Assembly (NCBI GenBank): GCA_017474845.1
Contig: JAFVGS010000024.1
Location: 1-57,634, forward strand
Direction: 5' to 3'
Source of the DNA: Prevotella sp.
Lineage (GTDB): Bacteria > Bacteroidota > Bacteroidia > Bacteroidales > Bacteroidaceae
DNA length: 57,634 nucleotides
Shown here piece by piece: positions 33,292 to 42,453 of the stretch (positions are counted from its first letter, which is position 1; each line of letters starts with the position of its first letter). A program made the position numbers and the translations under genes. The notes under the pieces were generated by a model. The model was not told where the DNA came from. It made no database searches and saw nothing but the letters and a program-made list of their open reading frames with translations.

Positions 33292-33663
33292 ATGACCATC
33301 GATGGTTACAAAGATCGCGAGGTACTGATGGTGACTTACGAGTTCACACAGACAACAGACGTAGAAGGCCAGATGGCCGGTATCCCCCGCGGCGGTAAGC
33401 TCACTGTCCGTGTGAAGGCTCTCAACGATGGTACCCCCGACCTGCTCGCTTGGATGTGCGAACGCAGCCTGCCGAAGAACGGCGAGATCAAGTTCCTCGA
33501 GACGAAGACCAACAAGGAGATGAAGAGCATCAAGTTCACCAACGGCTACTGCATCAACTTCGAGGAGAAGTGGGAAGACAAGCTGGGTCACTTCGAGGAG
33601 ATCGAGATCACCTGTAAGCAAATCGAGTTCGGCAACGTGAAGTATGAAAACGACTGGGCATAA
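33292..33663 (+). CDS. TssD/Hcp-like tube protein, Bacteroidetes type
   Basis: The 123-residue protein resembles the Bacteroidetes T6SS tube protein TssD: IDGYKDREVLMVTYEFTQTT, GGKLTVRVKALNDG, EKWEDKLGHFEEIEITCKQI. It begins at MTIDG, about eight residues shorter at the N-terminus than the neighbouring copy (MAENVTPVVLAIDG). A stop codon in frame upstream rules out a longer form. No other T6SS genes (sheath, ClpV, baseplate) are in the window, so it may be an orphan tube or secreted-domain protein. It is followed by a broken paralogue. Confidence 0.8.
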   Translation: MTIDGYKDREVLMVTYEFTQTTDVEGQMAGIPRGGKLTVRVKALNDGTPDLLAWMCERSLPKNGEIKFLETKTNKEMKSIKFTNGYCINFEEKWEDKLGHFEEIEITCKQIEFGNVKYENDWA

Positions 33664-33786
33664 GATATAAGAACAGGTCTATAGACATAAGAACAAAAGA
33701 ACAAAAGAATATATGTTGTTCTTCTGTCAAAAAAAAAGAAAAATAGAAACAAGTTTAACAATTAAAGAATAGAAAGGAAATAAGAT

Positions 33787-34153
33787 ATGGCAGAGAATGT
33801 AACACCAGTAGTCCTCGCAATTGATGGATTCGCAGAGAGAGAGAAGTAATGATGGTTGACTACAAGTTCGATCAGGCTATGGCGGCAAGGTGACCATCCG
33901 TGTAAAGGCACTGAATGACGGAAACAACGAGCTGATCGCCTGGATGCTCGACCCCACGAGCCCGAAGAATGTCTCAGTGAAGTTCGTGAACACCGTCGAC
34001 GGCGCAGCCATGAAGGAGCTGAAGGGCACCAACTGCTACTGCATCGACTACATTGAGAAGTGGGAAGACGGCCAGCAGCACTACGAGCAGATCGAGATCG
34101 TGTGCCAGAAGCTCGAGAACGGTCCTGTCGCTTACGACAATCCCTGGAAATAG
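33787..34153 (+). pseudogene. Second tssD-like gene with two frame lesions
   Basis: The frame begins MAENVTPVVLAIDGFAERE and then meets a TAA at 33847-33849. The homologous text resumes in a second frame as VMMVDYKFDQA, and in a third as YGGKVTIRVKALNDG to the natural end. The first shift is two extra bases inside a GAGAGAGAGA run (33834-33844). The second is a deletion that removes about a dozen residues of the loop present in the upstream copy. The remaining 3' part (33890-34153) is well conserved, so decay is recent or the lesions are assembly errors. Confidence 0.85.
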
Positions 34154-34194
34154 CAGCTTCTTCGATGCGCAGCATCAGGTAATTCCAAAATTTT

Positions 34195-34225
34195 CCGCAT
34201 ATTACCACAATATGCGGATTTTTTT
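34195..34225 (+). terminator. Terminator after the tssD-like genes
   Basis: CCGCATATT faces AATATGCGG perfectly with a five-base loop, followed by ATTTTTTT. It separates the tssD-like pair from the next operon. Confidence 0.88.
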
Positions 34226-34343
34226 GTGCTTCCTCTCTTGACGAAGCACTGAAAGAAAACGCCCTATCATCGCAAAGGTCATTACATCGTGAAAGGGAAG
34301 AAAGCGATGAAGTAGAAATAAAAACTAAAAAAACAAAAAATTA

Positions 34344-34375
34344 TTTGGCGGTTTAAGAAATAATTCCTACCTTTG
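34344..34375 (+). promoter_or_regulatory. Promoter of the eight-gene envelope operon
   Basis: A -33 TTTG (34344-34347) and a -7 TACCTTTG (34368-34375) have the spacing expected for a strong Bacteroidetes promoter. The first start codon is 74 bases further on. No other good promoter was seen by eye inside the operon. Confidence 0.7.
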
Positions 34376-34449
34376 CCCCATGTAAGTGCTTTTTGGCATA
34401 AATTTAGTTAAGAATGACTACATCGTTAAATAATTAAAAACAAAAGATT

Positions 34450-35013
34450 ATGAAGACTATTAAGTTTTTCGCAGCAGCACTGCTGTTGTTCGCCTTTACG
34501 GCAAATGTGAATGCTCAGCGTACGCTTGACAAGAAGCAAATTAAGATTGCCGAAAAGACGGCCAAAGAGCATGAGAAAGAGGGATGGAAAGTGAAGCCGG
34601 GCACCCTGCCCCTGGTTGAACAGGAGAAGATGGCGCTGAGCTATCAGCTTGACATCGCTAACTGGCAGATTGGATCAGCCAGCAGTATCGGCACCGTCTA
34701 CGATGCCGCATTGGTATCCGCACTCGCTATCGCCAAGGCAAACTTAGCCTCAAACATCAAGACACAGCTCTCTGCAAAGATTGGTGTGGACGTGGGCAAC
34801 TCGCAAACAGGTATCGATGAAGCCAATTCGAAGGCTGAGGCTGCCATGAAGTCGCAGGCCATCACCGTCAATCAGACGCTCTCCAACCCAGATATCATCT
34901 ACCAGGCCTATCTGACACGCCCCAACGGCAGCATTGAGGTGACTGTGCAGATTGCCATCTCAAAGCATAAGTTAGACAAGCTGGTTGACGACATCTTCGA
35001 GAACGCGAAGTAA
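34450..35013 (+). CDS. Periplasmic LPP20-like protein (operon gene 1)
   Basis: The 187-residue protein has a signal peptide (FFAAALLLFAFTANVNA). After it comes a pattern seen in LPP20-type proteins: a helix of alternating Ala/Lys (VSALAIAKANLASNIKTQLS) and a late strand EVTVQIAISKHKLDK. The assignment is from pattern memory and is weak. It is the first gene after the strong promoter and lies one base upstream of the DUF4384 gene, so it is clearly part of the operon. Confidence 0.7.
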   Translation: MKTIKFFAAALLLFAFTANVNAQRTLDKKQIKIAEKTAKEHEKEGWKVKPGTLPLVEQEKMALSYQLDIANWQIGSASSIGTVYDAALVSALAIAKANLASNIKTQLSAKIGVDVGNSQTGIDEANSKAEAAMKSQAITVNQTLSNPDIIYQAYLTRPNGSIEVTVQIAISKHKLDKLVDDIFENAK

Positions 35014-35014
35014 G

Positions 35015-35917
35015 ATGACTGCTCGTTTATTGGTACTACTTGCCGCCTTCTTGGCACTGCCAGCCAGTGCCAAGAAGGAAGGGCGAGTGGCTAATGTTTC
35101 GGGGACGTATATGATAGAGATTCCATCATATATGTCACTCGACCAGGCAAAACATGAAGCATTGGTAAAAGCACAGAACCAGGCTATTGAAAATGAGTTT
35201 GGCTCAACAAATACCAATTATACCATCTCCTGGATTGATAATAATAGCAATAGTTCCGATGTCAGCATTCATTCCTTCAATCAAGGCGTGGTAAGGGGCG
35301 TCTGGCTGGGCGACGAAGCCGAACCCATATTCAAACAGATCATCCAAGACGGGAAGAACTGGCTGGAAGTGAAGGTGAAAGGAAAGGTGAGAGAGCTCAT
35401 CACTGCCGGAATAGAGTTTGAGGCCCAACCACTATGCATCGAGCCGAGAAAGGACCGCGCGACGACGGAATTCAAGAATGGTCAGGACTTGTTCCTATAC
35501 TTCCGTTCACCAGTTGACGGATATCTCACCGTGTTTCTTTTTGACAACACATCCAACGAGGTCTTTACGATGCTACCTTATCAGAGCAGCAGTTTAGGAC
35601 ATTACCGCATCAACCACGACGAAGATTACTTCCTGTTTGCGCCTTCCAAGGCCAAACCGGACGACGGTACAGTAGACGAACTTGTCATTACTTCTACAGA
35701 GGGGAAAACAGAGGAATTCAATTACATCTATGTCATTTTCTCCCCCAATGCTTTCTACAAAGTCAATTCGACCAAGGATCAGCAGAAAATCTCAGATGAA
35801 CTGGTCCTGCCGAGTTCGCTCCCATACAAGGACTTCAACAAATGGCTGATTAAATATCAGCAGAAGGACGAGGATATGCAAGTCATGCGCATACCCATAC
35901 ATATTACTAACAAATAA
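35015..35917 (+). CDS. Periplasmic DUF4384 protein (operon gene 2)
   Basis: The 300-residue protein has a signal peptide (MTARLLVLLAAFLALPASA). An N-terminal part (about 25-140) again has an LPP20/FlgT-like helix (SLDQAKHEALVKAQNQAIEN). A DUF4384 module follows (about 160-260: GQDLFLYFRSPVDGYLTVFL, FDNTSNEVFTMLPYQ). DUF4384 is known next to caspase-like genes in many bacteria, which fits operon gene 4. I chose the ATG at 35015, one base after the previous stop; an upstream frame start lies inside gene 1. Function is unknown. Confidence 0.8.
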   Translation: MTARLLVLLAAFLALPASAKKEGRVANVSGTYMIEIPSYMSLDQAKHEALVKAQNQAIENEFGSTNTNYTISWIDNNSNSSDVSIHSFNQGVVRGVWLGDEAEPIFKQIIQDGKNWLEVKVKGKVRELITAGIEFEAQPLCIEPRKDRATTEFKNGQDLFLYFRSPVDGYLTVFLFDNTSNEVFTMLPYQSSSLGHYRINHDEDYFLFAPSKAKPDDGTVDELVITSTEGKTEEFNYIYVIFSPNAFYKVNSTKDQQKISDELVLPSSLPYKDFNKWLIKYQQKDEDMQVMRIPIHITNK

Positions 35918-35929
35918 AGAACAATCAAC

Positions 35930-38900
35930 ATGAAAAAAATCCTGTTCTCTCTGTTCATATTACAATTATTCGTAGGAAAGATTTCTGCGCAGGTCAATAT
36001 GAATCTCAGTCTCGATGACTTTAACAACTCCATTCAAAGTGAGCATGAAAAATTCACAGACGAACAAATCAAAGAGTATACAGAATTCCGTGACAAGATC
36101 AATGCGGAATACGCTGATTTCATGGAGAAGCTATGGAAGGACTACCCTATCGAGGAAGGTGAGAAGAAACCTATCGAGAAACAGATAGAGCCTATCGAGT
36201 ACGACGAGAAAAAAGATGAGCGGTATCTGCAAGAACAAAAGCGATTGGAGGAGGAAAAGCGTCTTGCCGAAGAGAAAAAGCAGCAGGAGGAACAGCAGAA
36301 GCAGTTAGCTGAGGAAAAGCAGAAGCAGGAAGAACAGCAGAAGCAGCTTGCTGAGGAGAAACAGAAGCAGGAAGAACAGCAGAAGCAGTTAGCCGAAGAA
36401 AAGCAGAAACAGGAAGATCAGCAGAAGCAACTGGCTGAGGAAAAGCAAAAGCAGGAAGAACAACAGAAGCAATTAGCTGAAGAAAAACAGAAGCAAGAGC
36501 AGCAGCAGAAGCAGTTAGCTGAGGAAAAGCAGAAGCAGGAAGAACAGCAGAAGCAGTTAGCTGAGGAAAAGCAGAAGCAGGAAGAACAGCAGAAGCAGTT
36601 AGCTGAGGAAAAACAGAAGCAGGATGAACAGCAGAAGCAGTTAGCTGAGGAAAAGCAGAAGCAGGAAGAACAGCAGAAGCAGCTGGCTGAGGAAAAGCAG
36701 AAGCAGGAACAGCAACAGAAAGAGTTGGCTGAGGAAAAGCAGAAGCAGGAACAGCAGCAGAAAGAGCTGGCTGAGGAAAAGCAGAAGCAGGAGCAGCAGC
36801 AGAAAGAGCTGGCTGAGGAAAAGCAGAAGCAGGAACAGCAGCAGAAAGAACTGGCTGAGGAAAAGCAGAAGCAGGAGCAACAGCAGAAACAGTTAGCTGA
36901 GGAAAAACAGAAGCATGAGCAACAGCAGAAACAGCTGGCTGAGGAAAAGCAGAAGCAGGAGCAGCAGCAGAAACAGTTAGCTGAGGAAAAACAGAAGCAG
37001 GAGCAGCAGCAGAAACAGCTGGCTGAGGAAAAGCAGAAGCAGGAGCAGCAACAGAAGCAGTTAGCTGAGGAAAAGCAGAAGCAAGAGCAGCAGCAGAAGC
37101 AGCTGGCTGAAGAAAAGCAGAAACAGGATGAACAGCAGAAACAGTTAGCTGAGGAGAAGCAGAAGCAGGAGCAGCAGCAAAAACAGCTGGCTGAGGAGAA
37201 GCAGAAACAAGAACAGCAGCAGAAGCAACTGGCTGAGGAAAAGTTGAAGCAGGATGAGCAGCAGAAGCAGTTGGCTGAGGAGAAACAGAAGCAGGATGAG
37301 CAGCAGAAGCAGCTGGCCGAATTGAAACAGCAGCAGGAGCAGGAGAAACAACGTCTGGCTGAAGAAAGGAAGAAGTTGGAGGAACAACAGCAACAGTTGG
37401 CCGCACAGATACGTCAACAGGAAGAGCAACAGAAACTTCTGGAAGATCAGCAGAAACAAGACGAACTGAAGAAACTCCTCGAGGAGAAGAAGAAGAAGGA
37501 GGAGGAACAGCAGCAGTTAGCTGAGAAAGCAAAGCTGCAGCAAGAGCAGGAGAATCGCCTCGCTGAGAAGCAAAAGCAGCAACAAGAACAGGAACGTGCC
37601 CTGGCCGACAAGCAGAAGCAGCAACAGGAACAAGAGCGCGCCCTGGCCGACAAGCAGAAGCAGCAACAGGAACAGGAACGTGCCCTGGCCGACAGGCAGA
37701 AACAGCAACAGGAACAGGAACGTGCCCTCGCTGATAAGCAGAAGCAGCAACAGGAGCAGGAGCGTATCCTTGCCGAAAATCAGAAGCAGCAGCAGGAACA
37801 GGAACGTGCCCTCGCTGAACAGCAGAAGAAACAACAGGAACAGGAACAGCTCTTAGCTGAACAACAGAAGAAACAACAAGAACAGGAGCGTATCCTTGCC
37901 GAGAATCAGAAGAAACAGCAGGATCAGGAACGTGCCCTTGCCGAGAGTCAGAAGAAACAGCAGGATCAGGAACGTGCCCTTGCTGAAAATCAGAAGAAAC
38001 AGCAAGAACAGGAGCGTGCCCTTGCTGAGCAGCAGAAGCAGCAACAGGAGAAAGAACGTGCTTTCGCCGAGCAGCAGAAGCAGCAGCAAGAGAAAGAACG
38101 TGCTTTCGCCGAACAGCAGAAGCAGCAGCAAGAGAAGGAGCGTGCTTTCGCCGAGCTCCAGAAGCAGCAGCAAGAGAAGGAGCGTGCTTTCGCTGAGCAG
38201 CAGAAGCAGCAGCAGGAGAAAGAGCGCGCCCTCGCAGAACAGCTGAAGAAACAGCAGGAACAGGAACAGCTCCTGGCTGATAAGCAGAAACAGCAGCAGG
38301 AGAAAGAACGCTCTCTCGCTGAACAGCAGAAGAAGCAACAGGAACAAGAGCGTCTCTTCGCCGAGAACCAGAAACAACAGCAGGAGCAGCAGCGCCAGTT
38401 GGCTGAGCAAAAGCAGAAACAACAGGAGCAGGAACAGCTCCTAGCCGAGAAACAGAAGCAGCAGGAAGAACTGCAGCGCAAGTTGGAAGAGCAGCAAAAG
38501 CAGCAGCAGGAACTGCAACAGAAGCTGGAACAGCTTCAGAAGCAGCAGAAAGAACAGGAGAACCAACTCGCTGAGAAGAAAAAGCAACAAGAAGAACAAG
38601 AGCGTCTCTTAGCTGAACAGAAGAAGAAGCAGGAAGAGAAAGAACGTCAGCTGGCCGAGCAGAAGAAGAAACTTGAGGAGGAACGTTCGAAACCCCTCGA
38701 GGCTGTGGTCGTACCTATCAAGGAAGACAAGAAAGAGCAGCCCAAGCCCCCCGTGCCCATTCCTGAGAACGACAAAGTCCTCGCCACCAACAGCTTTGAG
38801 TACTACGGCACACCGATGGGTGTGAGATGGGGTAACATCAAGCAGTTCAAACTCAAAGGTACCACGCCAAAGGACTTTGCCAACGGCTACCGCGAACTCT

Positions 38901-39886
38901 CGAAGAGCGAATATAGCAACTTGGTTCACGACTGTCTGAAGTTGCGCGATGACTATGAGCTCTGTGACTGGGCCTATTACAAGATGCTTCAGGCTCTCTC
39001 CGAGGATGCCTGCGGCAAAGGCACCAACGAAGCAGTATTCCTGCAGGGATACATCTTCAACCAGTCCGGCTACCAGATGCGTTTTGCCAAGGAGGCTGGC
39101 ACCAACAAGTTGCATCTGCTGACCCGAATCAATGGTACGCCCTATAACTGTGGCCGCACATCCGTCGACGGCAAGATCTTCTGTGTCATGGACGGCTCAA
39201 AGCTAAATAACCTCGAGATCTGCGAGGCTTCGGCACAGAAGGAACAGGAGATGAGCCTCGCTGTGAACAAGCTGCCCAAGCTGAAGAATGACCCGTCAGA
39301 CAACCGTAAAGTTATCTCACGTTTCGTCTCGGTAGAAGCCCAGACGAGTGTCAATAAGAACATGCTCAAGTTCTTCAGCGACTATCCCTCATCCTATGAC
39401 GGCAACGACATGATGTCACGCTGGGCATACTACGCCAACACGCCCATTACACCAGAAGTCAAGGAAAAGGTCTATCCGCAATTGGAACAATACGTCAAGG
39501 GCGTGTCGAAGTTCGCTGGTGCCAACAAGTTGCTCAACTGGGTTCAGATGGGACTGACATACGAATACGACGAGAAGGTATGGGGACAAGACCGGGCCTT
39601 CTTCGCTGAGGAGAGTCTCTACTACCCCTACTGCGACTGCGAGGACCGCAGCATCCTGTTCTCACACCTGATGCGAGACCTGCTCGACCTTGATGTCGTT
39701 TTGGTCTATTACCCCGGACACCTTGCCACCGCCGTATGCTTCAACGAGCCGGTGGAGGGTGACTACATCATGGTAAACGGCAGGAAGTTCACCGTGGCTG
39801 ACCCCACATACTATAATGCCAATGTAGGTAAGACCATGAGCCGCATGGACAATTCACAAGCGAAAGTTATACTCTTAAAACGATAA
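35930..39886 (+). CDS. Giant exported coiled-coil protein with C-terminal transglutaminase-like domain (operon gene 3)
   Basis: The 1318-residue protein has a signal peptide (MKKILFSLFILQLFVGKISA), a short helical head, then about 820 residues (100-920) of 14-residue repeats such as EEKQKQEEQQKQLA and DKQKQQQEQERALA. Fourteen residues equal two heptads; as one helix the rod would be about 120 nm, far longer than a periplasm is wide. The C-terminal domain (940-1318) has a transglutaminase-like triad: C1235 or C1237 (YCDCEDRS), H1264 (PGHLATAV) and D1291 (VADPTYY). This suggests a cysteine protease or cross-linker on a long stalk. At DNA level the rod is a 42-base tandem repeat. Confidence 0.85.
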   Translation: MKKILFSLFILQLFVGKISAQVNMNLSLDDFNNSIQSEHEKFTDEQIKEYTEFRDKINAEYADFMEKLWKDYPIEEGEKKPIEKQIEPIEYDEKKDERYLQEQKRLEEEKRLAEEKKQQEEQQKQLAEEKQKQEEQQKQLAEEKQKQEEQQKQLAEEKQKQEDQQKQLAEEKQKQEEQQKQLAEEKQKQEQQQKQLAEEKQKQEEQQKQLAEEKQKQEEQQKQLAEEKQKQDEQQKQLAEEKQKQEEQQKQLAEEKQKQEQQQKELAEEKQKQEQQQKELAEEKQKQEQQQKELAEEKQKQEQQQKELAEEKQKQEQQQKQLAEEKQKHEQQQKQLAEEKQKQEQQQKQLAEEKQKQEQQQKQLAEEKQKQEQQQKQLAEEKQKQEQQQKQLAEEKQKQDEQQKQLAEEKQKQEQQQKQLAEEKQKQEQQQKQLAEEKLKQDEQQKQLAEEKQKQDEQQKQLAELKQQQEQEKQRLAEERKKLEEQQQQLAAQIRQQEEQQKLLEDQQKQDELKKLLEEKKKKEEEQQQLAEKAKLQQEQENRLAEKQKQQQEQERALADKQKQQQEQERALADKQKQQQEQERALADRQKQQQEQERALADKQKQQQEQERILAENQKQQQEQERALAEQQKKQQEQEQLLAEQQKKQQEQERILAENQKKQQDQERALAESQKKQQDQERALAENQKKQQEQERALAEQQKQQQEKERAFAEQQKQQQEKERAFAEQQKQQQEKERAFAELQKQQQEKERAFAEQQKQQQEKERALAEQLKKQQEQEQLLADKQKQQQEKERSLAEQQKKQQEQERLFAENQKQQQEQQRQLAEQKQKQQEQEQLLAEKQKQQEELQRKLEEQQKQQQELQQKLEQLQKQQKEQENQLAEKKKQQEEQERLLAEQKKKQEEKERQLAEQKKKLEEERSKPLEAVVVPIKEDKKEQPKPPVPIPENDKVLATNSFEYYGTPMGVRWGNIKQFKLKGTTPKDFANGYRELSKSEYSNLVHDCLKLRDDYELCDWAYYKMLQALSEDACGKGTNEAVFLQGYIFNQSGYQMRFAKEAGTNKLHLLTRINGTPYNCGRTSVDGKIFCVMDGSKLNNLEICEASAQKEQEMSLAVNKLPKLKNDPSDNRKVISRFVSVEAQTSVNKNMLKFFSDYPSSYDGNDMMSRWAYYANTPITPEVKEKVYPQLEQYVKGVSKFAGANKLLNWVQMGLTYEYDEKVWGQDRAFFAEESLYYPYCDCEDRSILFSHLMRDLLDLDVVLVYYPGHLATAVCFNEPVEGDYIMVNGRKFTVADPTYYNANVGKTMSRMDNSQAKVILLKR
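36280..38690 (+). repeat. 42-base tandem repeat encoding the coiled-coil rod
   Basis: Units such as CAGTTAGCTGAGGAAAAGCA, continuing with GAAGCAGGAAGAACAGCAGA, recur about every 42 bases, many nearly identical. They drift into a related CAG/GAA-rich phrase set after about 37550. Long identical arrays like this are prone to copy-number change and to assembly collapse. It is coding and is not a CRISPR array: no spacers are present. Confidence 0.9.
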
Positions 39887-39898
39887 ATATCTCAAATT

Positions 39899-41584
39899 AT
39901 GTTATTACGTACCTTATTATTAATATTAGGAACAGTCAGTAGTCTTGGTATTGCCAAAGCCCAGAGCGATATCGACACAAAGATTGCAGTAAACGATGTG
40001 AAGGATCCCAACCTCGTTGTGCTGATTATTGCCAACGAGCATTATAAAGAACAGGGATTCGAGGTGGAAGACGTACCCTTTGCCGTCCGTGATGGAGCAG
40101 TCTTCGAGGCCTATTGCAAAAAGACACTGGGTGTGAAAGATGACAACATCAACTTCATCTACGACGCCACAGGAGGCAAGATCAGGGCTGCGCTCAACAA
40201 GCTGAGCAGCCGTCTGAATGCCTATGCCGGCAATGCCAGGGCCATCGTGTACTACAGCGGTCACGGCATGCCCGACGAGGCGACCAAGGATGCCTACCTG
40301 CTGCCTGTCGACGGACTGCCTGCCGATCCGGAATCAGCCATTAAGACAAGCTGGATCTACAAGCGTTTTGAGAGCATGAACACCAAGAGCATCACCGTAT
40401 TCCTCGATGCCTGCTTCAGCGGTGCAAGCCGTGAGGGAAACACCCTTTCGAAGGGTGCCCGCGGCGTAGCCATCAAGACGAAGGAGAGCCCTGTGGGCAA
40501 CAATACCGTCGTCTTCTCCGCTGCCCAAGGCACTGAAACGGCCTATCCATATCAGGAGAAACAGCACGGTCTGTTCACCTACTACATTCTGGAGAAGCTG
40601 CAGCAGTCAAAGGGAAACGTGACACTTGGCGAACTCTCCGACTATGTGACACAGCAGGTGAGACTGAAATCATCGGCCAACGGCATGAAAGACCAGACTC
40701 CTATCGTCGCTGCCGCAGAGAGCAACAAGGACTGGCGCAACTGGAAGATGGCTTCCACTCCCGCCACGAAATATGTGAACACGACGGTGGCCATTCCCTC
40801 GGGCGGCGGCAGTGCTCCTGCAGCAGATAAGCCCAGTCGTCCTGCCGCCACAGCTACGGCCAGCACAGCGACATCAAAGGCGTTGCCCTCAAAGGCTGGT
40901 GTCTATGAGCTGCTGCCAGGCATCTATTATGAAATGATCCGTATCGACAAAGGCACATTCCTCATGGGGTCGAAAATTACCAATGGCCATAGTTCCTTCT
41001 ACATGAACCAACCGATCCATGAGGTGGCTCTCGGCGCCTACACCATCGGCAAGACCGAAGTATCGCAGGAACTGTGGCAGGCCGTGATGGGCAGTAACCC
41101 ATCAGAGAACAAGAACCCCAAGAACCCTGTGGAGAATGTGTCGTGGGAAGACTGCCAGGAGTTTATCTCCAAGCTCAACGAGAAGTGCGGCACCCGCTTC
41201 CGTCTTCCTACTGAGGCTGAATGGGAATATGCCGCCGATGCCCGTGTCAGCAGCAACTGCGACACCTACTCCGGCAAGACCCATTTAAGAAATATCGCCC
41301 ACAGAGGTTCGTCTACAGCCCCCTGCGGCACCTATGAGGCCAATGCACTCGGACTGCAAGATATGACTGGCAACGTAGCCGAGTGGTGCGAAGACTACCT
41401 TGGACTCTACTCCCCTGCCCGTCAGGTGGATCCCCGCGGCCCATCGAAGGGTTACCAGCGTGTGGTCAAGGGCGGTTCGTACAAGGACGATCCGGAAATG
41501 ATGCGCAACAGCTTCCGTGGTCACATGAGGGCCTACGACAAAGCCCCCACCGTGGGTCTGAGACTGGTGCATGATGCGAAATAA
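39899..41584 (+). CDS. Exported caspase-like peptidase fused to an FGE-sulfatase (SUMF) domain (operon gene 4)
   Basis: The 561-residue protein has a signal peptide (LLLILGTVSSLGIAKA). A C14 caspase-fold domain (about 30-290) contains the catalytic dyad H122 (YYSGHGMPD) and C172 (VFLDACFSGAS). After a Pro/Ala/Ser linker, a formylglycine-generating-enzyme-like domain (about 345-561) shows FLMGSK, EVSQELWQAVMGSNP, RLPTEAEWEYAA, GNVAEWCED and VKGGSY. Both modules are known in bacterial caspases, where the SUMF part often mediates binding. Here the pair is exported. The likely substrates or ligands are unknown; operon gene 3 is a candidate. Confidence 0.88.
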   Translation: MLLRTLLLILGTVSSLGIAKAQSDIDTKIAVNDVKDPNLVVLIIANEHYKEQGFEVEDVPFAVRDGAVFEAYCKKTLGVKDDNINFIYDATGGKIRAALNKLSSRLNAYAGNARAIVYYSGHGMPDEATKDAYLLPVDGLPADPESAIKTSWIYKRFESMNTKSITVFLDACFSGASREGNTLSKGARGVAIKTKESPVGNNTVVFSAAQGTETAYPYQEKQHGLFTYYILEKLQQSKGNVTLGELSDYVTQQVRLKSSANGMKDQTPIVAAAESNKDWRNWKMASTPATKYVNTTVAIPSGGGSAPAADKPSRPAATATASTATSKALPSKAGVYELLPGIYYEMIRIDKGTFLMGSKITNGHSSFYMNQPIHEVALGAYTIGKTEVSQELWQAVMGSNPSENKNPKNPVENVSWEDCQEFISKLNEKCGTRFRLPTEAEWEYAADARVSSNCDTYSGKTHLRNIAHRGSSTAPCGTYEANALGLQDMTGNVAEWCEDYLGLYSPARQVDPRGPSKGYQRVVKGGSYKDDPEMMRNSFRGHMRAYDKAPTVGLRLVHDAK

Positions 41585-41624
41585 GAATAATAAACATCAT
41601 TAATAATTAAACATCAATAACAAA

Positions 41625-42449
41625 ATGAAAAAGCTACTTACATTAGTCACTGTCTTTATGATGGCAGTATGTGCTTCGGCACAGGATGAACAATTGACAA
41701 TCTTCGTCGAGAAGTTCGTTAACAACAGTTCCCAGAAGGACATTCTTGTGCGCAACCTCCACGAGGCCATTATCTCCGGCCTCTCCGGCACTGGCCGACT
41801 CATCGTGATTGATGCTGGCAACTATGTTGGCAAGCCCCTCCCCAAGGAGCGCCGCGATCGTGTCAAGGCCCTGGGTGAGAAATTCGACTACTTCCTGGAG
41901 GGCACGCTGAACTCCGTCACATCAAAGCATGTCTCCACAAAGAACGGCTCCTACTATTCAGCCACCTCCAACTTCACACTGATCCTCACCGACCCTCACA
42001 CGGGTATTGAGAAAGTGAGAAAGGTCTATTCAAGCGAGTCTACCGGCGGTACCGACGAGGAGGCCATCCTGGAGTCAGTCACCAGCGCAAGCGGCTACAT
42101 GAAGAGGTTTGTTGAGGACAACTTCAAGGTGGAAGCCGTCGTTAAGGGTCTGGATGATGTTGACCTGAAGAAGAACGTCGTAAAGACCTGCTATGTCTCC
42201 ATTGGTGAGGATATGGGTATAGCCAAGGGCCAGATCTTCGAGGTGTTTGCCAACATCGAGGTGCTGGGCGAGCCGGTACGCAAGAAGGTGGCTGAGCTGA
42301 AGTGCGACGAGGTGCTTAGCGGCACTATGTCACACTGCTCCGTGAAGAGCGGCGGCGACCTGATCAAGAAATATTTCGACGAAGGCATTACCCTGACGGT
42401 TATCAGCCGCGCCAGAAAGCAGAGCATTCTTTCAGGAATAGGACTGTAA
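41625..42449 (+). CDS. CsgG-like periplasmic protein (operon gene 5)
   Basis: The 274-residue protein has a signal peptide (LLTLVTVFMMAVCASA). The N-terminal half looks like the CsgG/TolB-N fold: QLTIFVEKFVNN, a helix NLHEAIISGLSGTGRLIVID, FDYFLEGTLNSV, and a tolerant strand pair NFTLILTDPHTG. The C-terminal part (about 165-274) is a beta domain with GIAKGQIFEVF. CsgG-like proteins usually work in export or in outer-membrane-associated assembly. The match is moderate and inferred by eye. Gap to gene 4 is 40 bases. Confidence 0.65.
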   Translation: MKKLLTLVTVFMMAVCASAQDEQLTIFVEKFVNNSSQKDILVRNLHEAIISGLSGTGRLIVIDAGNYVGKPLPKERRDRVKALGEKFDYFLEGTLNSVTSKHVSTKNGSYYSATSNFTLILTDPHTGIEKVRKVYSSESTGGTDEEAILESVTSASGYMKRFVEDNFKVEAVVKGLDDVDLKKNVVKTCYVSIGEDMGIAKGQIFEVFANIEVLGEPVRKKVAELKCDEVLSGTMSHCSVKSGGDLIKKYFDEGITLTVISRARKQSILSGIGL

Positions 42450-42453
42450 GCAT

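Noticed and set aside
36192-38481. Long Leu- or Pro/Ala-rich frames opposite the coiled-coil gene
   Set aside because: They are translations of the CAG/GAA repeat on the wrong strand.
36280-38690. CRISPR array
   Set aside because: The repeats are directly adjacent, without spacers, and are in frame within one long gene.
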